NCBI RefSeq assembly: GCF_014174375.1
Contig: NZ_JABEQE010000019.1
Span: forward strand, 1 to 64,000
DNA from: Gluconacetobacter asukensis
GTDB taxonomy: Bacteria; Pseudomonadota; Alphaproteobacteria; Acetobacterales; Acetobacteraceae
Length of the DNA stretch: 64,000 nucleotides
Reading direction: 5' to 3'
The notes under the pieces are model-generated. The model ran no database searches, was not told where the DNA came from, and saw only the letters and a program-made list of their open reading frames with translations. The number at the start of each line of letters is the position of its first letter. Position 1 is the stretch's first letter. Of this stretch, positions 1-8,618 are shown in pieces. A program made the position numbers and the translations under genes.

Positions 1-381
1 GACAGACATGACGTCATCCAGCGCTTTCGACGAAGACAGGCACAACCCGTCAGAAAGCGAAGCTCACAAGCTCAAGACCTCAGAAAATATTAACTTCGCG
101 CCTATGGGGCGCTGCCCTCGACCCGCAAGGGGCCAGTCGGCCCCTTGACCCCATTTGTTGACGGGCCCCGCGAATTTGATCGCATGGTTCGGAGTGTGCG
201 GCGTCGGGGGTGCGGATACGGTCGGGGGCATCGCAACTGATCGGAGGCGGCCATGTCGCACCCTCTCTTCCATGCCGGGTCGGCCGGCTGCATGATCGCT
301 GCCCCGGTGGGGGCGGATAATCGATATGATGCGACCTCTTCACCGTCTGCGCGCGGCGGCCGGTATTGCGGGGGACACATC
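1..381. other. Left-edge region upstream of ada, no confident gene
   Basis: No convincing gene is visible. Two short plus-strand frames are open from the left edge (one closes at the TAA at 91-93, another at about 147), so the tail of a gene beginning outside the window cannot be excluded. A stem-loop with 8-bp arms (AAGGGGCC / GGCCCCTT) lies at 128-147 without a T tract. The ada frame stays open upstream to 253, but the ada start is placed at 382 for length reasons. An AT-rich patch at 84-93 could belong to a promoter; this is weak. Confidence 0.4.
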
Positions 382-1440
382 ATGGCGACGGAGGCCGGGC
401 GCACCGAGTGCGATCCGCGCTGGAGCAGGATCGTCGATCGGGACAGGAGTGCGGATGGCCTGTTCTGGTATTCCGTGACCAGCACGCATGTCTATTGCCG
501 GCCCTCCTGCCCTTCCCGGCTGGCGCGGCCGGAGAATACGCGGATTCACGACACGATCGCGGGGGCCCGGGCGGCGGGCGCCCGCCCCTGCCGGCGCTGC
601 GACCCGGATGCGGCGTCATCCGGGGCCGGGCGTGATGCGCGCATCGTCCGGGCGTGCCGTCTGATCGAGGCCAGCGATGCGCCGCCGACGCTGGCCGCGC
701 TGGCGGCGGCAATCGGGCTGAGCCCGGGCCATTTTCAGCGTGTCTTCACGAAGGCGACCGGGCTTTCGCCGCGCCAATATGCCGAGGCCTGCCGCAGCGG
801 GCGCCTGCGCGAGGCCCTGCGCGCCGCGCCGAGTGTGACGGAGGCGATCTATGCCGCCGGATATGGGTCCAGCAGCCGCTTTTATGAAAAGGCCGACGGG
901 CTGCTGGGCATGAAGCCGCGATCGCTGCGCGCGGGGGCACAGGCCGAGCGGCTGCGCTTTGCCGTCGGCGATTGTTCGCTGGGGGCAATCCTGGTGGCGT
1001 CGAGCGACCGGGGGATTGTCGCCATTCTTCTGGGGGATGATCCGGATGGGCTGGTGCGCGATCTTCAGGATCGTTTTCCGCGTGCGGAGCTGGTCGGTGG
1101 GGATCGTGACTATGAGAATCTGGTCGCGCAGGTGGTCGGGTTTGTCGAGGCGCCGCGTATCGGCCTGGCGCTGCCGGTGGATATTCGCGGCACGGTGTTT
1201 CAGCAGCGCGTGTGGAACGCCCTGCGGGAGATTCCTGCCGGCAGCACCGTGACCTATACCGAGATCGCGCGCCGGATCGGTGCGCCCGCCGCGGTGCGTG
1301 CGGTGGCGAATGCCTGCGGCGCCAATGCCCTGGCCGTTGCCATACCGTGCCATCGCGTCATTCGCCATGATGGCGCACTTTCGGGATATCGCTGGGGTGT
1401 GGCGCGCAAGGAAAGCCTGCTGGCGCGGGAAAAATCCTGA
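382..1440 (+). CDS. ada: Ada: O6-methylguanine/methylphosphotriester-DNA methyltransferase and transcriptional activator
   Basis: Suicidal DNA-repair methyltransferase and regulator of the adaptive response. The N-terminal zinc domain has Cys39, Cys43 (YCRPSC), Cys70 and Cys73 (CRRC), almost the E. coli numbering; the first of these accepts methyl from phosphotriesters. An AraC-type helix-turn-helix follows (about residues 85-180), then the MGMT domain with the PCHRV active site at Cys323. I chose the ATG at 382, preceded by a GGGGGA-like ribosome site, because it gives 352 residues against 354 in E. coli; the frame is open to 253 but that extension resembles no known domain. The stop overlaps the next start by one base (TGATG), so the two genes are probably translationally coupled. 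Family identity is secure; the regulon is inferred. Confidence 0.95.
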   Translation: MATEAGRTECDPRWSRIVDRDRSADGLFWYSVTSTHVYCRPSCPSRLARPENTRIHDTIAGARAAGARPCRRCDPDAASSGAGRDARIVRACRLIEASDAPPTLAALAAAIGLSPGHFQRVFTKATGLSPRQYAEACRSGRLREALRAAPSVTEAIYAAGYGSSSRFYEKADGLLGMKPRSLRAGAQAERLRFAVGDCSLGAILVASSDRGIVAILLGDDPDGLVRDLQDRFPRAELVGGDRDYENLVAQVVGFVEAPRIGLALPVDIRGTVFQQRVWNALREIPAGSTVTYTEIARRIGAPAAVRAVANACGANALAVAIPCHRVIRHDGALSGYRWGVARKESLLAREKS

Positions 1441-2144
1441 TGGGTCCTGGCATGTTTTCCGAACTGGACTGGAGCGGGCTGGCCCGGGGGCTGGACGAGG
1501 ATGGCTGGGCCCTGCTGCCCGGATTGCTGGATGCGGCGCAGTGCCGGTCCATCTCCGGGTTTTATGACGCCGGGAGCGGGTTTCGCAGCCGGGTCGTCAT
1601 GGCGCGGCATGGGTTCGGGCGGGGGGAATATCGCTATTTCTCCTACCCGCTGCCGCCGCTGGTCGCGGAGATGCGGGCGGGGCTGTATCCTTATCTGGCG
1701 CCGATTGCGAACCGGTGGTGCGAACGGATGGGGCAGGCTGCGTGCTTTCCCGATGATCATCCCTCCTTCCTCGCCCGCTGCCATGCGGCTGGACAGACCC
1801 GGCCCACTCCGCTGCTGCTCCGTTACGGGCCGGAGGATTATAATTGCCTGCATCAGGATCTGTACGGGGCGCAGGTCTTCCCGATCCAGCTCGCGATCCT
1901 GCTGTCACGCCCGCAGGCGGATTTTACCGGGGGCGAATTCGTGCTGACGGAGCAGCGGCCGCGCATGCAGTCGCGTGTGGAGGTCGTGCCGCTCCAACAG
2001 GGAGACGGCGTGCTGTTTGCCGTCAATCAACGCCCCCGAAGGGGCCTGCGTGGCGATTATCGCGTGACCCTGCGCCATGGGGTCAGCCGTATCCGGAGCG
2101 GGAGCCGGCATGCGCTGGGGGTTATCTTCCATGATGCGGCGTGA
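1440..2144 (+). CDS. 2OG-Fe(II) oxygenase, probable alkylation-repair partner of Ada
   Basis: Protein of 234 residues with the iron/2-oxoglutarate signature: His138-x-Asp140 (CLHQDLYG), distal His213 (LRHGVS) and a probable 2-oxoglutarate-binding Arg223 (GSRHALG). It is coupled to ada by a one-base overlap, the place alkB occupies in E. coli, so a role in oxidative dealkylation of DNA or RNA is likely but inferred. The overall sequence is not that of classical AlkB; it fits the separate 2OG-Fe(II) oxygenase group often found next to ada (COG3826-like, from memory). An internal 120-bp piece of this gene (1826-1945) reappears at 6141-6260 as part of a chimeric scar. The stop codon touches a 160-bp palindromic repeat. 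Confidence 0.85.
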   Translation: MGPGMFSELDWSGLARGLDEDGWALLPGLLDAAQCRSISGFYDAGSGFRSRVVMARHGFGRGEYRYFSYPLPPLVAEMRAGLYPYLAPIANRWCERMGQAACFPDDHPSFLARCHAAGQTRPTPLLLRYGPEDYNCLHQDLYGAQVFPIQLAILLSRPQADFTGGEFVLTEQRPRMQSRVEVVPLQQGDGVLFAVNQRPRRGLRGDYRVTLRHGVSRIRSGSRHALGVIFHDAA

Positions 2145-2306
2145 GAGCCTGACCGGAAATGCGCGCTGGCGGCGATCCGACGCGCATTTCCTGTGCTTCG
2201 GTGCTCATGGCCATCAAGGCCACTCCGCTCCGATGCTCGGAAACACACGCCGGACGCGACCCTTGCGGGCCGCTCTCGCTCGCCAGCCCACATTTCCGGT
2301 CAGGCT
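2145..2306. repeat. 160-bp palindromic intergenic repeat, family 1, copy 1
   Basis: Begins directly after the oxygenase stop codon (2142-2144). The terminal arms AGCCTGACCGGAAATG (2146-2161) and CATTTCCGGTCAGGCT (2291-2306) are perfect complements. The interior, with several small hairpins, is shared with copies at 24618-24780 (inverted) and 44911-45075. The terminal stem sequence differs between copies while pairing is kept. A minus-strand open frame beginning MWAGERERP crosses it; I regard that as spurious. Function unknown; it may act as an RNA-level terminator, stabiliser or REP-like element. Confidence 0.85.
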
Positions 2307-2335
2307 TTGAGGGGCGAAATGGCGTTGACGGGGCA

Positions 2336-2363
2336 CCATATATCCATGAATAAGGATATATGG
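2336..2363. promoter_or_regulatory. Probable ArsR operator overlapping the arsR start codon
   Basis: Perfect inverted repeat CCATATATCC (2336-2345) and GGATATATGG (2354-2363) with an 8-nt centre. It is AT-rich like known ArsR/SmtB operators and covers the arsR start ATG at 2360. Repressor binding would block initiation directly; the mRNA may have a very short leader, since only an AAGGA at 2352-2356 could serve as ribosome site. Confidence 0.7.
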
Positions 2364-2713
2364 ATACCGAATCGGCCCTGCTTGCCCTGAGCGCGCTGGC
2401 GCAAGCCACGCGACTGGAGATATTCCGCCTGCTGGTGCGCCATGAGCCGGACGGGTTGCCGGCCGGGGATGTCGCGCGGCATCTCGATGTGCCGCAGAAC
2501 ACGGTTTCGGCCCATCTTGCGGCCCTGACCCGTGCCGGGCTGCTGACGTCGCAGCGCCATAGCCGCCTGATCGTCTATCGCGCGTGTCTGCCGCGCCTGC
2601 GGGAGCTGATGCTCTTCCTGGTCAGGGATTGCTGTGCGGGCAGTCCCGAACTCTGCGCGCCCCTGGTCGCGACCCTGTCCGCCTGCTGCCCGACTCTGGA
2701 GACATGCACATGA
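2360..2713 (+). CDS. arsR: ArsR-family arsenite-responsive repressor
   Basis: Small winged-helix repressor (117 residues) with a typical ArsR helix-turn-helix (about residues 36-62: LPAGDVARHLDVPQNTVSAH). A CysCys pair at 91-92 followed by Cys99, with further cysteines at 109, 110 and 116, resembles the C-terminal As(III) site described for the Acidithiobacillus type of ArsR rather than the helix-3 site of plasmid R773 ArsR. It heads an arsR-arsC-arsB operon and should repress it through the dyad at 2336-2363. It overlaps arsC by four bases (ATGA). The start at 2360 lies inside the operator; no better in-frame start is visible. Confidence 0.93.
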   Translation: MDTESALLALSALAQATRLEIFRLLVRHEPDGLPAGDVARHLDVPQNTVSAHLAALTRAGLLTSQRHSRLIVYRACLPRLRELMLFLVRDCCAGSPELCAPLVATLSACCPTLETCT

Positions 2714-3131
2714 CCATCACGATCTATCACAATCCGGCCTGCGGCACGTCGCGCAATGTGCTGGCGATGATCCGCAACAGTGGCGAGGAGCCCCGGATTA
2801 TCGAATATCTGAAGACGCCGCCGAGCCGGGCCGAACTGGTCGATCTGATCGGCCGCATGGGGGTTCCGGTGCGCGCGATCCTGCGGGAGAAGGGCACGCC
2901 CTTTCACGAACTGGGTCTCGATAACCCGGCCGTGACGGATGATGACCTGATCGACGCCATGATGGCGCATCCGATCCTGATCAACCGGCCCATCGTCGTC
3001 ACCCCGCTGGGTGCGGCACTCTGCCGCCCGTCCGAGAAGGTTCTGGACCTTCTTCCCGCGCCGCAGACGGGCGCCTTTGCCAAGGAGGATGGCGAGAAGA
3101 TTGTGGATGAAGCCGGAAAGCGGATCGTCTG

Positions 3132-3132
<1 letters not shown>
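2710..3132 (+). CDS. arsC: ArsC arsenate reductase, glutaredoxin-dependent
   Basis: Reduces arsenate to arsenite for export, using glutathione/glutaredoxin. The product of 140 residues matches the R773/E. coli ArsC length (141). The N-terminal catalytic loop NPACGTSRN carries Cys11, and the substrate-binding arginines are visible in [13 protein letters not shown] and [14 protein letters not shown] chose the ATG at 2710 because it gives the ATGA overlap with arsR and the usual [12 protein letters not shown] beginning; another ATG lies two codons upstream at 2704. Its stop overlaps the arsB start (TGATG), so the operon is tightly coupled. Confidence 0.95.
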
Positions 3133-4427
<1,295 letters not shown>

Positions 4428-4464
4428 CCGGTGCAAGCGGCTGACCGTCGTGACGGGCGCGGGG

Positions 4465-4860
4465 TTATCGTTCGTCGTATCGTGATTGCGCGTCCCGCAC
4501 CTGCTGCCAGTTTTCCTTGACCCAATCGACCAGCCCCTGCGTTGGGCGCAGCAGGCTTCGGCCGAGATCGGTCATTTCGTATTCGACGCGCGGGGGGACT
4601 TCGGGGAAGAGCTCGCGGGTGACCATTCCGTCGCGTTCGAGCGTCTTGAGGGTGGAGGAGAGCATCCGTTGCGAGATGCCCGGGACCGCGCGTTCCAGCT
4701 CGGAAAACCGGGCGCGGCCGCCCAGGAGGTCGAGCGACAGGACGATGAAGATCGTCCATTTGTCGCCCACCTTCGTCAGCAGTTCCCGGACTGCCATCGG
4801 GTCCGAGCTGCGGCAGACGGCCGCCGGGTCGAGCTGTTTGGTCCGGGTTGGTTTTCCCAT
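4465..4860 (-). CDS. HxlR-family transcriptional regulator
   Basis: Winged-helix regulator of 131 residues with the HxlR pattern: a Cys (AVCRSSD) followed by LTKVGDKWTIFIVLSL, then RFSELERAVPGISQRMLSSTLKTLERDG and VEYEMTDLGRSL. HxlR proteins often sense reactive electrophiles or redox change, and the lone Cys16 near the N terminus would fit that, as inference. It is divergent from an NTF2-like protein and an azoreductase, its probable targets; a dyad sits directly upstream of its start. Confidence 0.88.
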   Translation of the reverse strand: MGKPTRTKQLDPAAVCRSSDPMAVRELLTKVGDKWTIFIVLSLDLLGGRARFSELERAVPGISQRMLSSTLKTLERDGMVTRELFPEVPPRVEYEMTDLGRSLLRPTQGLVDWVKENWQQVRDAQSRYDER

Positions 4861-4861
4861 A

Positions 4862-4879
4862 ACTTACCTCGACGTAAGT
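4862..4879. promoter_or_regulatory. Dyad in the HxlR/NTF2-like divergent promoter
   Basis: Inverted repeat ACTTAC (4862-4867) and GTAAGT (4874-4879) immediately upstream of the HxlR start, followed by a partial repeat GACGTAA at about 4884-4890. Position and symmetry suggest the regulator's own operator, which would also control the divergent genes. Confidence 0.5.
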
Positions 4880-4975
4880 GACTGACGTAAAAGTGCCTTC
4901 TTATACTGAACAGGCTTACGCTCTATATGGAACTCTCGTTCCGTAAGCAATATCGCGAACCGTGGAGAGATCCAG

Positions 4976-5413
4976 ATGCCAGATCGGGATTACGCAGCCT
5001 ACCAACGTGCCGCCCCTTATTTCGATCTCGTCCGCAACGCGCTCGGCGCGCTGGTCGATGGCGCGCATTTCTTTGACGTCGTCACCGACGAGACGATCTA
5101 TGAAGTGCTCTATGACGTGCCCGGCTGGCCGCGCGTCATCACGGGGCGGGCCGACCTGATGGCGGCTTTCAAGGGCTATGTCAGCGCCATCGTGCTGCGT
5201 TCCGCCGACCGGCTGGTGGTACACAGGGCGGATGACGGCGCCGTCCTTATTGTGGAATATGAAGTCCACGGCACGATCCTTGCGAGCGGCGTGCAATATG
5301 ACAACCGGTTCTGCTCGATCATCAGGATCGAGAACCGCAAGATCGTGCATTGGCGCGATTATATGGACTCGCTCGCGGCCTGGACCGCCCTGACGGCGAA
5401 GCGGGGGGCGTGA
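4976..5413 (+). CDS. NTF2-like/SnoaL-fold protein
   Basis: Protein of 145 residues with the look of the nuclear-transport-factor-2/SnoaL fold: an N-terminal helix pair, then alternating strands around VYRG-type features such as GRADLMAAFKGY, VLIVEYEVHGTI and FCSIIRIENRKIVHWRDYMDS. Such proteins are small cone-shaped enzymes (isomerases, dehydratases) or ligand binders; no specific activity can be read here. It lies four bases before the azoreductase gene, clearly one operon, and is divergent from the HxlR regulator. A role in handling quinone-like or electrophilic compounds with the azoreductase is inferred from context. Confidence 0.75.
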   Translation: MPDRDYAAYQRAAPYFDLVRNALGALVDGAHFFDVVTDETIYEVLYDVPGWPRVITGRADLMAAFKGYVSAIVLRSADRLVVHRADDGAVLIVEYEVHGTILASGVQYDNRFCSIIRIENRKIVHWRDYMDSLAAWTALTAKRGA

Positions 5414-5417
5414 GGCC

Positions 5418-6026
5418 ATGAAGCAGGTTCTCATGGTCGAGATCAGCCCGAGGGGGCAGGAATCGGCCAGCCGGGCGGTTGTCGATGCGCTCGCGGCCCG
5501 GCTTGGCGATCTTTATCCGTCGGCGCGGCTGGTGCGGCGGGATCTGGCGGCCGCGCATCTGCCGCATCTGGATGGGACCACGCTGCGGGCCATTGCGACG
5601 CCGGACCCGGCGGAAGCGGCACGGTTGGAAGAGTATGCCCGCCTGTCCGACCGATTAACCGACGAGCTTCTGGCGTCCGATCTGCTGGTGATCGCGACGC
5701 CCATGTGGAATTTTGGCATTCCATCGGCGCTCAAGGCCTGGATCGACCTGGTCGTGCGGCCGGGCCGGACGTTTCGATATGGCCCGGATGGTGTCGATGG
5801 TCTGGCGAAGGGGAGGAAGGCGATCCTGGTCATCGCGTCCGGTGGCGTCTTTACGGAGGGGCCGTGGCGACCGTGGGATTTCGTCGAGCCGTATCTGCGT
5901 CAGATCCTGGGCTTTATCGGCATCGCGGATGTGCAGGTTGTTCGGGTCGAGGGCATGAACATTCCGGCCCTGGCGCCCGATGCGGTGCGGAAGGCAAAGG
6001 ATTCTGTCGGGGCGCTTGCGCTGTAG
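5418..6026 (+). CDS. azoR: FMN-dependent NADH:quinone/azo reductase (AzoR family)
   Basis: Flavodoxin-fold reductase of 202 residues (E. coli AzoR 201). It has the FMN-binding N terminus [13 protein letters not shown], the central [19 protein letters not shown] and the following [16 protein letters not shown], all typical of AzoR/NQO-like enzymes that use NADH to reduce quinones and azo dyes by two electrons. It is co-transcribed with the NTF2-like gene and probably controlled by the divergent HxlR regulator, an arrangement seen with electrophile-induced quinone reductases. Directly downstream is the chimeric scar at 6034-6260. Confidence 0.88.
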   Translation: MKQVLMVEISPRGQESASRAVVDALAARLGDLYPSARLVRRDLAAAHLPHLDGTTLRAIATPDPAEAARLEEYARLSDRLTDELLASDLLVIATPMWNFGIPSALKAWIDLVVRPGRTFRYGPDGVDGLAKGRKAILVIASGGVFTEGPWRPWDFVEPYLRQILGFIGIADVQVVRVEGMNIPALAPDAVRKAKDSVGALAL

Positions 6027-6033
6027 CGATGGT

Positions 6034-6260
6034 CTGAAACCGGGCGCGCGGGCTCAGGATGGCGCGCGCGTTTCGTGCCGTGGCAGGGCGACGAGTGCCG
6101 AGGCCAGCCCCGCCGCCGCGCCGACGGCCAGCGCGCAGCGCGGGCCGGAGGATTATAACTGCCTGCATCAGGATTTGTACGGTGCGCAGGTCTTCCCGAT
6201 CCAGCTCGCGATCCTGCTGTCACGACCGGAGGTGGATTTTACCGGGGGCGAATTCGTGCT
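6034..6260. pseudogene. Chimeric scar: MFS-gene 3' end joined to an oxygenase-gene fragment
   Basis: Bases 6034-6147 repeat the 3' end of the MFS gene with its flank (about 11049-11161 of this window, minus a 9-bp stretch). From 6141 the sequence continues as a 95%-like copy of 1826-1945, the interior of the 2OG-Fe(II) oxygenase gene, ending at 6260. Both parents share CGGGCCG at the joint (6141-6147, 11155-11161, 1826-1832), so the join lies at a 7-bp microhomology. Neither piece is coding in a complete form. It most simply records a deletion between an MFS gene and a neighbouring ada-oxygenase locus. Confidence 0.85.
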
Positions 6261-6443
6261 CTCGCAATCCCTTTTGGCATGACTCGCTGACCATCCAGAT
6301 TTCGCTATTAGGGCGGCATTTGTGCCTTGCCGGCAATTGGTCGACGAAGGACGAACCGCATGATTTTTGCATGGAAAATTATAATATTCAGGAAAACAAA
6401 TAAAGACCGTTCAGCATAACGAATTATTTTTCTCCATTATTTC
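6261..6443. other. AT-rich spacer before the aminotransferase gene
   Basis: After the scar the base composition drops to AT-rich DNA (for example 6371-6440), unlike the GC-rich core genes, and it probably holds the promoter of the following aminotransferase gene. No coding signal or repeat was recognised. Confidence 0.5.
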
Positions 6444-7616
6444 ATGACAGAGTCTCCCGGTATGTGTGTGGAGACTATGATGGCATCAGGTCCGTTTTTA
6501 TCGACGCGTCGGCGTCTCGGTAGGATGGCGACAGTGGCAACGTCCTTGCTTGCCACCCGACTGATAACTGGCGTCCAAGCAAAGGAATCTGGTGTACAGC
6601 AGTCGTCGGGGCGATATGCTGTGATACTCAGTCAAAACACCAGCCCTACTGGACCATGCAGCGAAGCCATCCGGGTATCAGACGCCATCACGCCTCATCT
6701 CCAGCATTATTGGCCGCATGGAGATGAATTGTCGCTGCTGGGACAAGCTGCGTCGAAACGTTACGGCATTGCTCCATATTTCATCAAGGCATGGAGCGGA
6801 TCAAGTGACCCGGCCTTTCGCGCGATCGTGGCATTTACCGGACCTATGCGAGGGTTGGTCATGGCCGATCCCTCATGGGAACTTATCTTCCAATCCGCGC
6901 CTCTGACGAGGGCGCCGGTCCATAAGGTTCCTCTCACACAAGACTATGCGCACGATGTGAAGTCGATGCGCGCGGCCAATCCGCATGCAGGTCTCTATTT
7001 TATCTGCAATCCCAACAATCCAACGGGTACTCTGACGCCGTACGAGGATATCGTATGGCTGTTGAAGCACAAGCCACGCGATGCCGTTGTTTTGGTCGAC
7101 GAGGCTTATATCGAGTTTTCCGACGCAGAGTCCTGCATTCCGTTAGTTGAACAGGGACATGATATTATAGTGTTACGCACATTCTCAAAAATATACGGAA
7201 TGGCGGGGATGCGGCTGGGCTTCACGATCGGGCGTCCAGATCTCATCGAGCGATTACTGCCCTATGGATTCCCCGATAGTCCACTCTTCCTGTCGATGAA
7301 CGCGGTGGTGGCCGGAACGGCGAGCTTACAGCAGAACGCTCTCGTTCCCGGCAGGAAAGAGGCCAATATGTTGGCACGGGACGAGACGTTCGCGTTTTTG
7401 CGCGACCATGGTGTCGACTATATTCCGTCAGACTCGAACTGTTTCCTCCTTGATGTCAGGCGGCCCGGCGCTGAATTCGTGGCTGCGATGGCACAGCAAG
7501 GGATTATGGTCGGGCGAAGCTGGCCGATATGGCCGACGCGATCACGTATTACCGTTGGATCAGCTAACGACATGGCGGGTTTCCGTCATGCTCTCTCTGC
7601 GGTCATGAGTCTCTGA
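6444..7616 (+). CDS. PLP-dependent class I/II aminotransferase (HisC-like) with probable Tat signal
   Basis: Fold-type I aminotransferase of 390 residues, nearest in pattern to histidinol-phosphate aminotransferases: NPNNPTGT, VLVDEAYIEFSD, the PLP lysine in FSKIYGMAGMRLGF, and a C-terminal carboxylate-binding Arg in SRITVGSANDM. Unusually, the first 46 residues form a signal-like segment: twin arginines in STRRRLGRM, a hydrophobic stretch (about 29-44) and VQA as a possible cleavage site. A cofactor-loaded PLP enzyme exported by Tat to the periplasm is the straightforward reading. The substrate is unknown, and no his genes are nearby. Base composition is lower in GC than the neighbouring core, suggesting transfer. 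Confidence 0.8.
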   Translation: MTESPGMCVETMMASGPFLSTRRRLGRMATVATSLLATRLITGVQAKESGVQQSSGRYAVILSQNTSPTGPCSEAIRVSDAITPHLQHYWPHGDELSLLGQAASKRYGIAPYFIKAWSGSSDPAFRAIVAFTGPMRGLVMADPSWELIFQSAPLTRAPVHKVPLTQDYAHDVKSMRAANPHAGLYFICNPNNPTGTLTPYEDIVWLLKHKPRDAVVLVDEAYIEFSDAESCIPLVEQGHDIIVLRTFSKIYGMAGMRLGFTIGRPDLIERLLPYGFPDSPLFLSMNAVVAGTASLQQNALVPGRKEANMLARDETFAFLRDHGVDYIPSDSNCFLLDVRRPGAEFVAAMAQQGIMVGRSWPIWPTRSRITVGSANDMAGFRHALSAVMSL

Positions 7617-7635
7617 ATAAAGGCCGTCACCTCGA

Positions 7636-8523
7636 TCAGAGACGGATAGGGCGTAGATGTTCCTGTGTGGTTTCCATGACGGCGTCTCGGAACTCCTTTC
7701 GAGCAGGAGACAAGGGGCGGCAACCATCATGCAGGCAAACTTCAATCCCGGGCCCACGAGGCAGCCCAGGTCGATCCGGTAGGACGGATAAATGATTGGG
7801 AAGTCCGACTGGAGTACGGAAGGTCAATCCCAATCCCGCACCTGTCGCGGCCCATAAGCCTTGAAGGCTGCGACTGGTAAAAGTCACGCGCCATGGCGTT
7901 CCCGCCTTGTCGAGCAGTTCCAGTCCGGTGCGTCGAAAGCGGCATGGATGACCGTAGAGGGCGAGGTCGATCGGCGCCTCTGGCGTCAACGCCAGAATTA
8001 TATCAGGAGAGGGACCGATCCAGACCGTCGGAAGGATTGCAAGCGGTAAGGCATCCGGCCGACCACCGCCGCCGAAGGCCAGCACGAAATCCAAGGCTCC
8101 CTGATCCAGTTGCTCGAACAGCAGCCCATTGCGCTCGACAAAGACTTCGATCAACACGCCGGGGTGGGCGCGCTTGAAGATGCCCAGAAGCGCCGGCAGC
8201 CAGGATTCCGAAAAATCCCCGGGCAGGCCGAAGCGTACGCTGCCCGAAATGGAAAAGCCGTTCACTGCTTCCAGCGTTTCGTCGTTCAGCTCCAGGATTC
8301 GCCGCGCATAGGATAGCAGGCGCTCGCCCTGCCCGGTCAGGATGGTGCCGCGTCCCTCGCGTTTGAAGACTGGTTGGCCGGTCTGATCTTCCAGCTTGCG
8401 CATCTGCTGGCTGATAGCGGATTGCGAACGACCGAGATGGACAGCAGCACGGTTGAAGCCGCCCAGATCCTGGGCGGTGACGAAAGTACGCAGCACGTCC
8501 ATATCAAGATTGATGCGCGCCAT
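7636..8523 (-). CDS. LysR-family transcriptional regulator
   Basis: LysR regulator of 295 residues from the ATG at 8523: helix-turn-helix at about 5-60 (LRTFVTAQDLGGFNRAAVHLGRSQSAISQQMRKLE) and a periplasmic-binding-protein-like effector domain behind it. The frame is open to 8607, but a palindrome at 8549-8570 would then be coding, so the start at 8523 (or 8541) is preferred. It is divergent from a quinone oxidoreductase and a lipocalin-like gene, its probable targets. It is convergent with the aminotransferase gene, 19 bp away. Confidence 0.88.
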   Translation of the reverse strand: MARINLDMDVLRTFVTAQDLGGFNRAAVHLGRSQSAISQQMRKLEDQTGQPVFKREGRGTILTGQGERLLSYARRILELNDETLEAVNGFSISGSVRFGLPGDFSESWLPALLGIFKRAHPGVLIEVFVERNGLLFEQLDQGALDFVLAFGGGGRPDALPLAILPTVWIGPSPDIILALTPEAPIDLALYGHPCRFRRTGLELLDKAGTPWRVTFTSRSLQGLWAATGAGLGLTFRTPVGLPNHLSVLPDRPGLPRGPGIEVCLHDGCRPLSPARKEFRDAVMETTQEHLRPIRL

Positions 8524-8548
8524 CGTTCGTATTTCCTTCATCGGCAAT

Positions 8549-8571
8549 TCGGAATAACGCGTTATTCGAAA
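8549..8571. promoter_or_regulatory. LysR-type operator candidate
   Basis: Perfect 14-bp palindrome AATAACGCGTTATT at 8553-8566, extended by imperfect TTCG/CGAA flanks. It lies between the divergent lysR and quinone-oxidoreductase genes, 50 bp before the latter, where a LysR protein would bind to activate the target and repress itself. Confidence 0.6.
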
Positions 8572-8618
8572 CTGTTCATAGGCGGTAGGAATCGGTTCCA
8601 TCAACACGGAGGACTTCC

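Noticed and set aside
128..147. Intrinsic terminator at the left edge
   Set aside because: Good stem but no T tract in either direction, and no gene known to end there.
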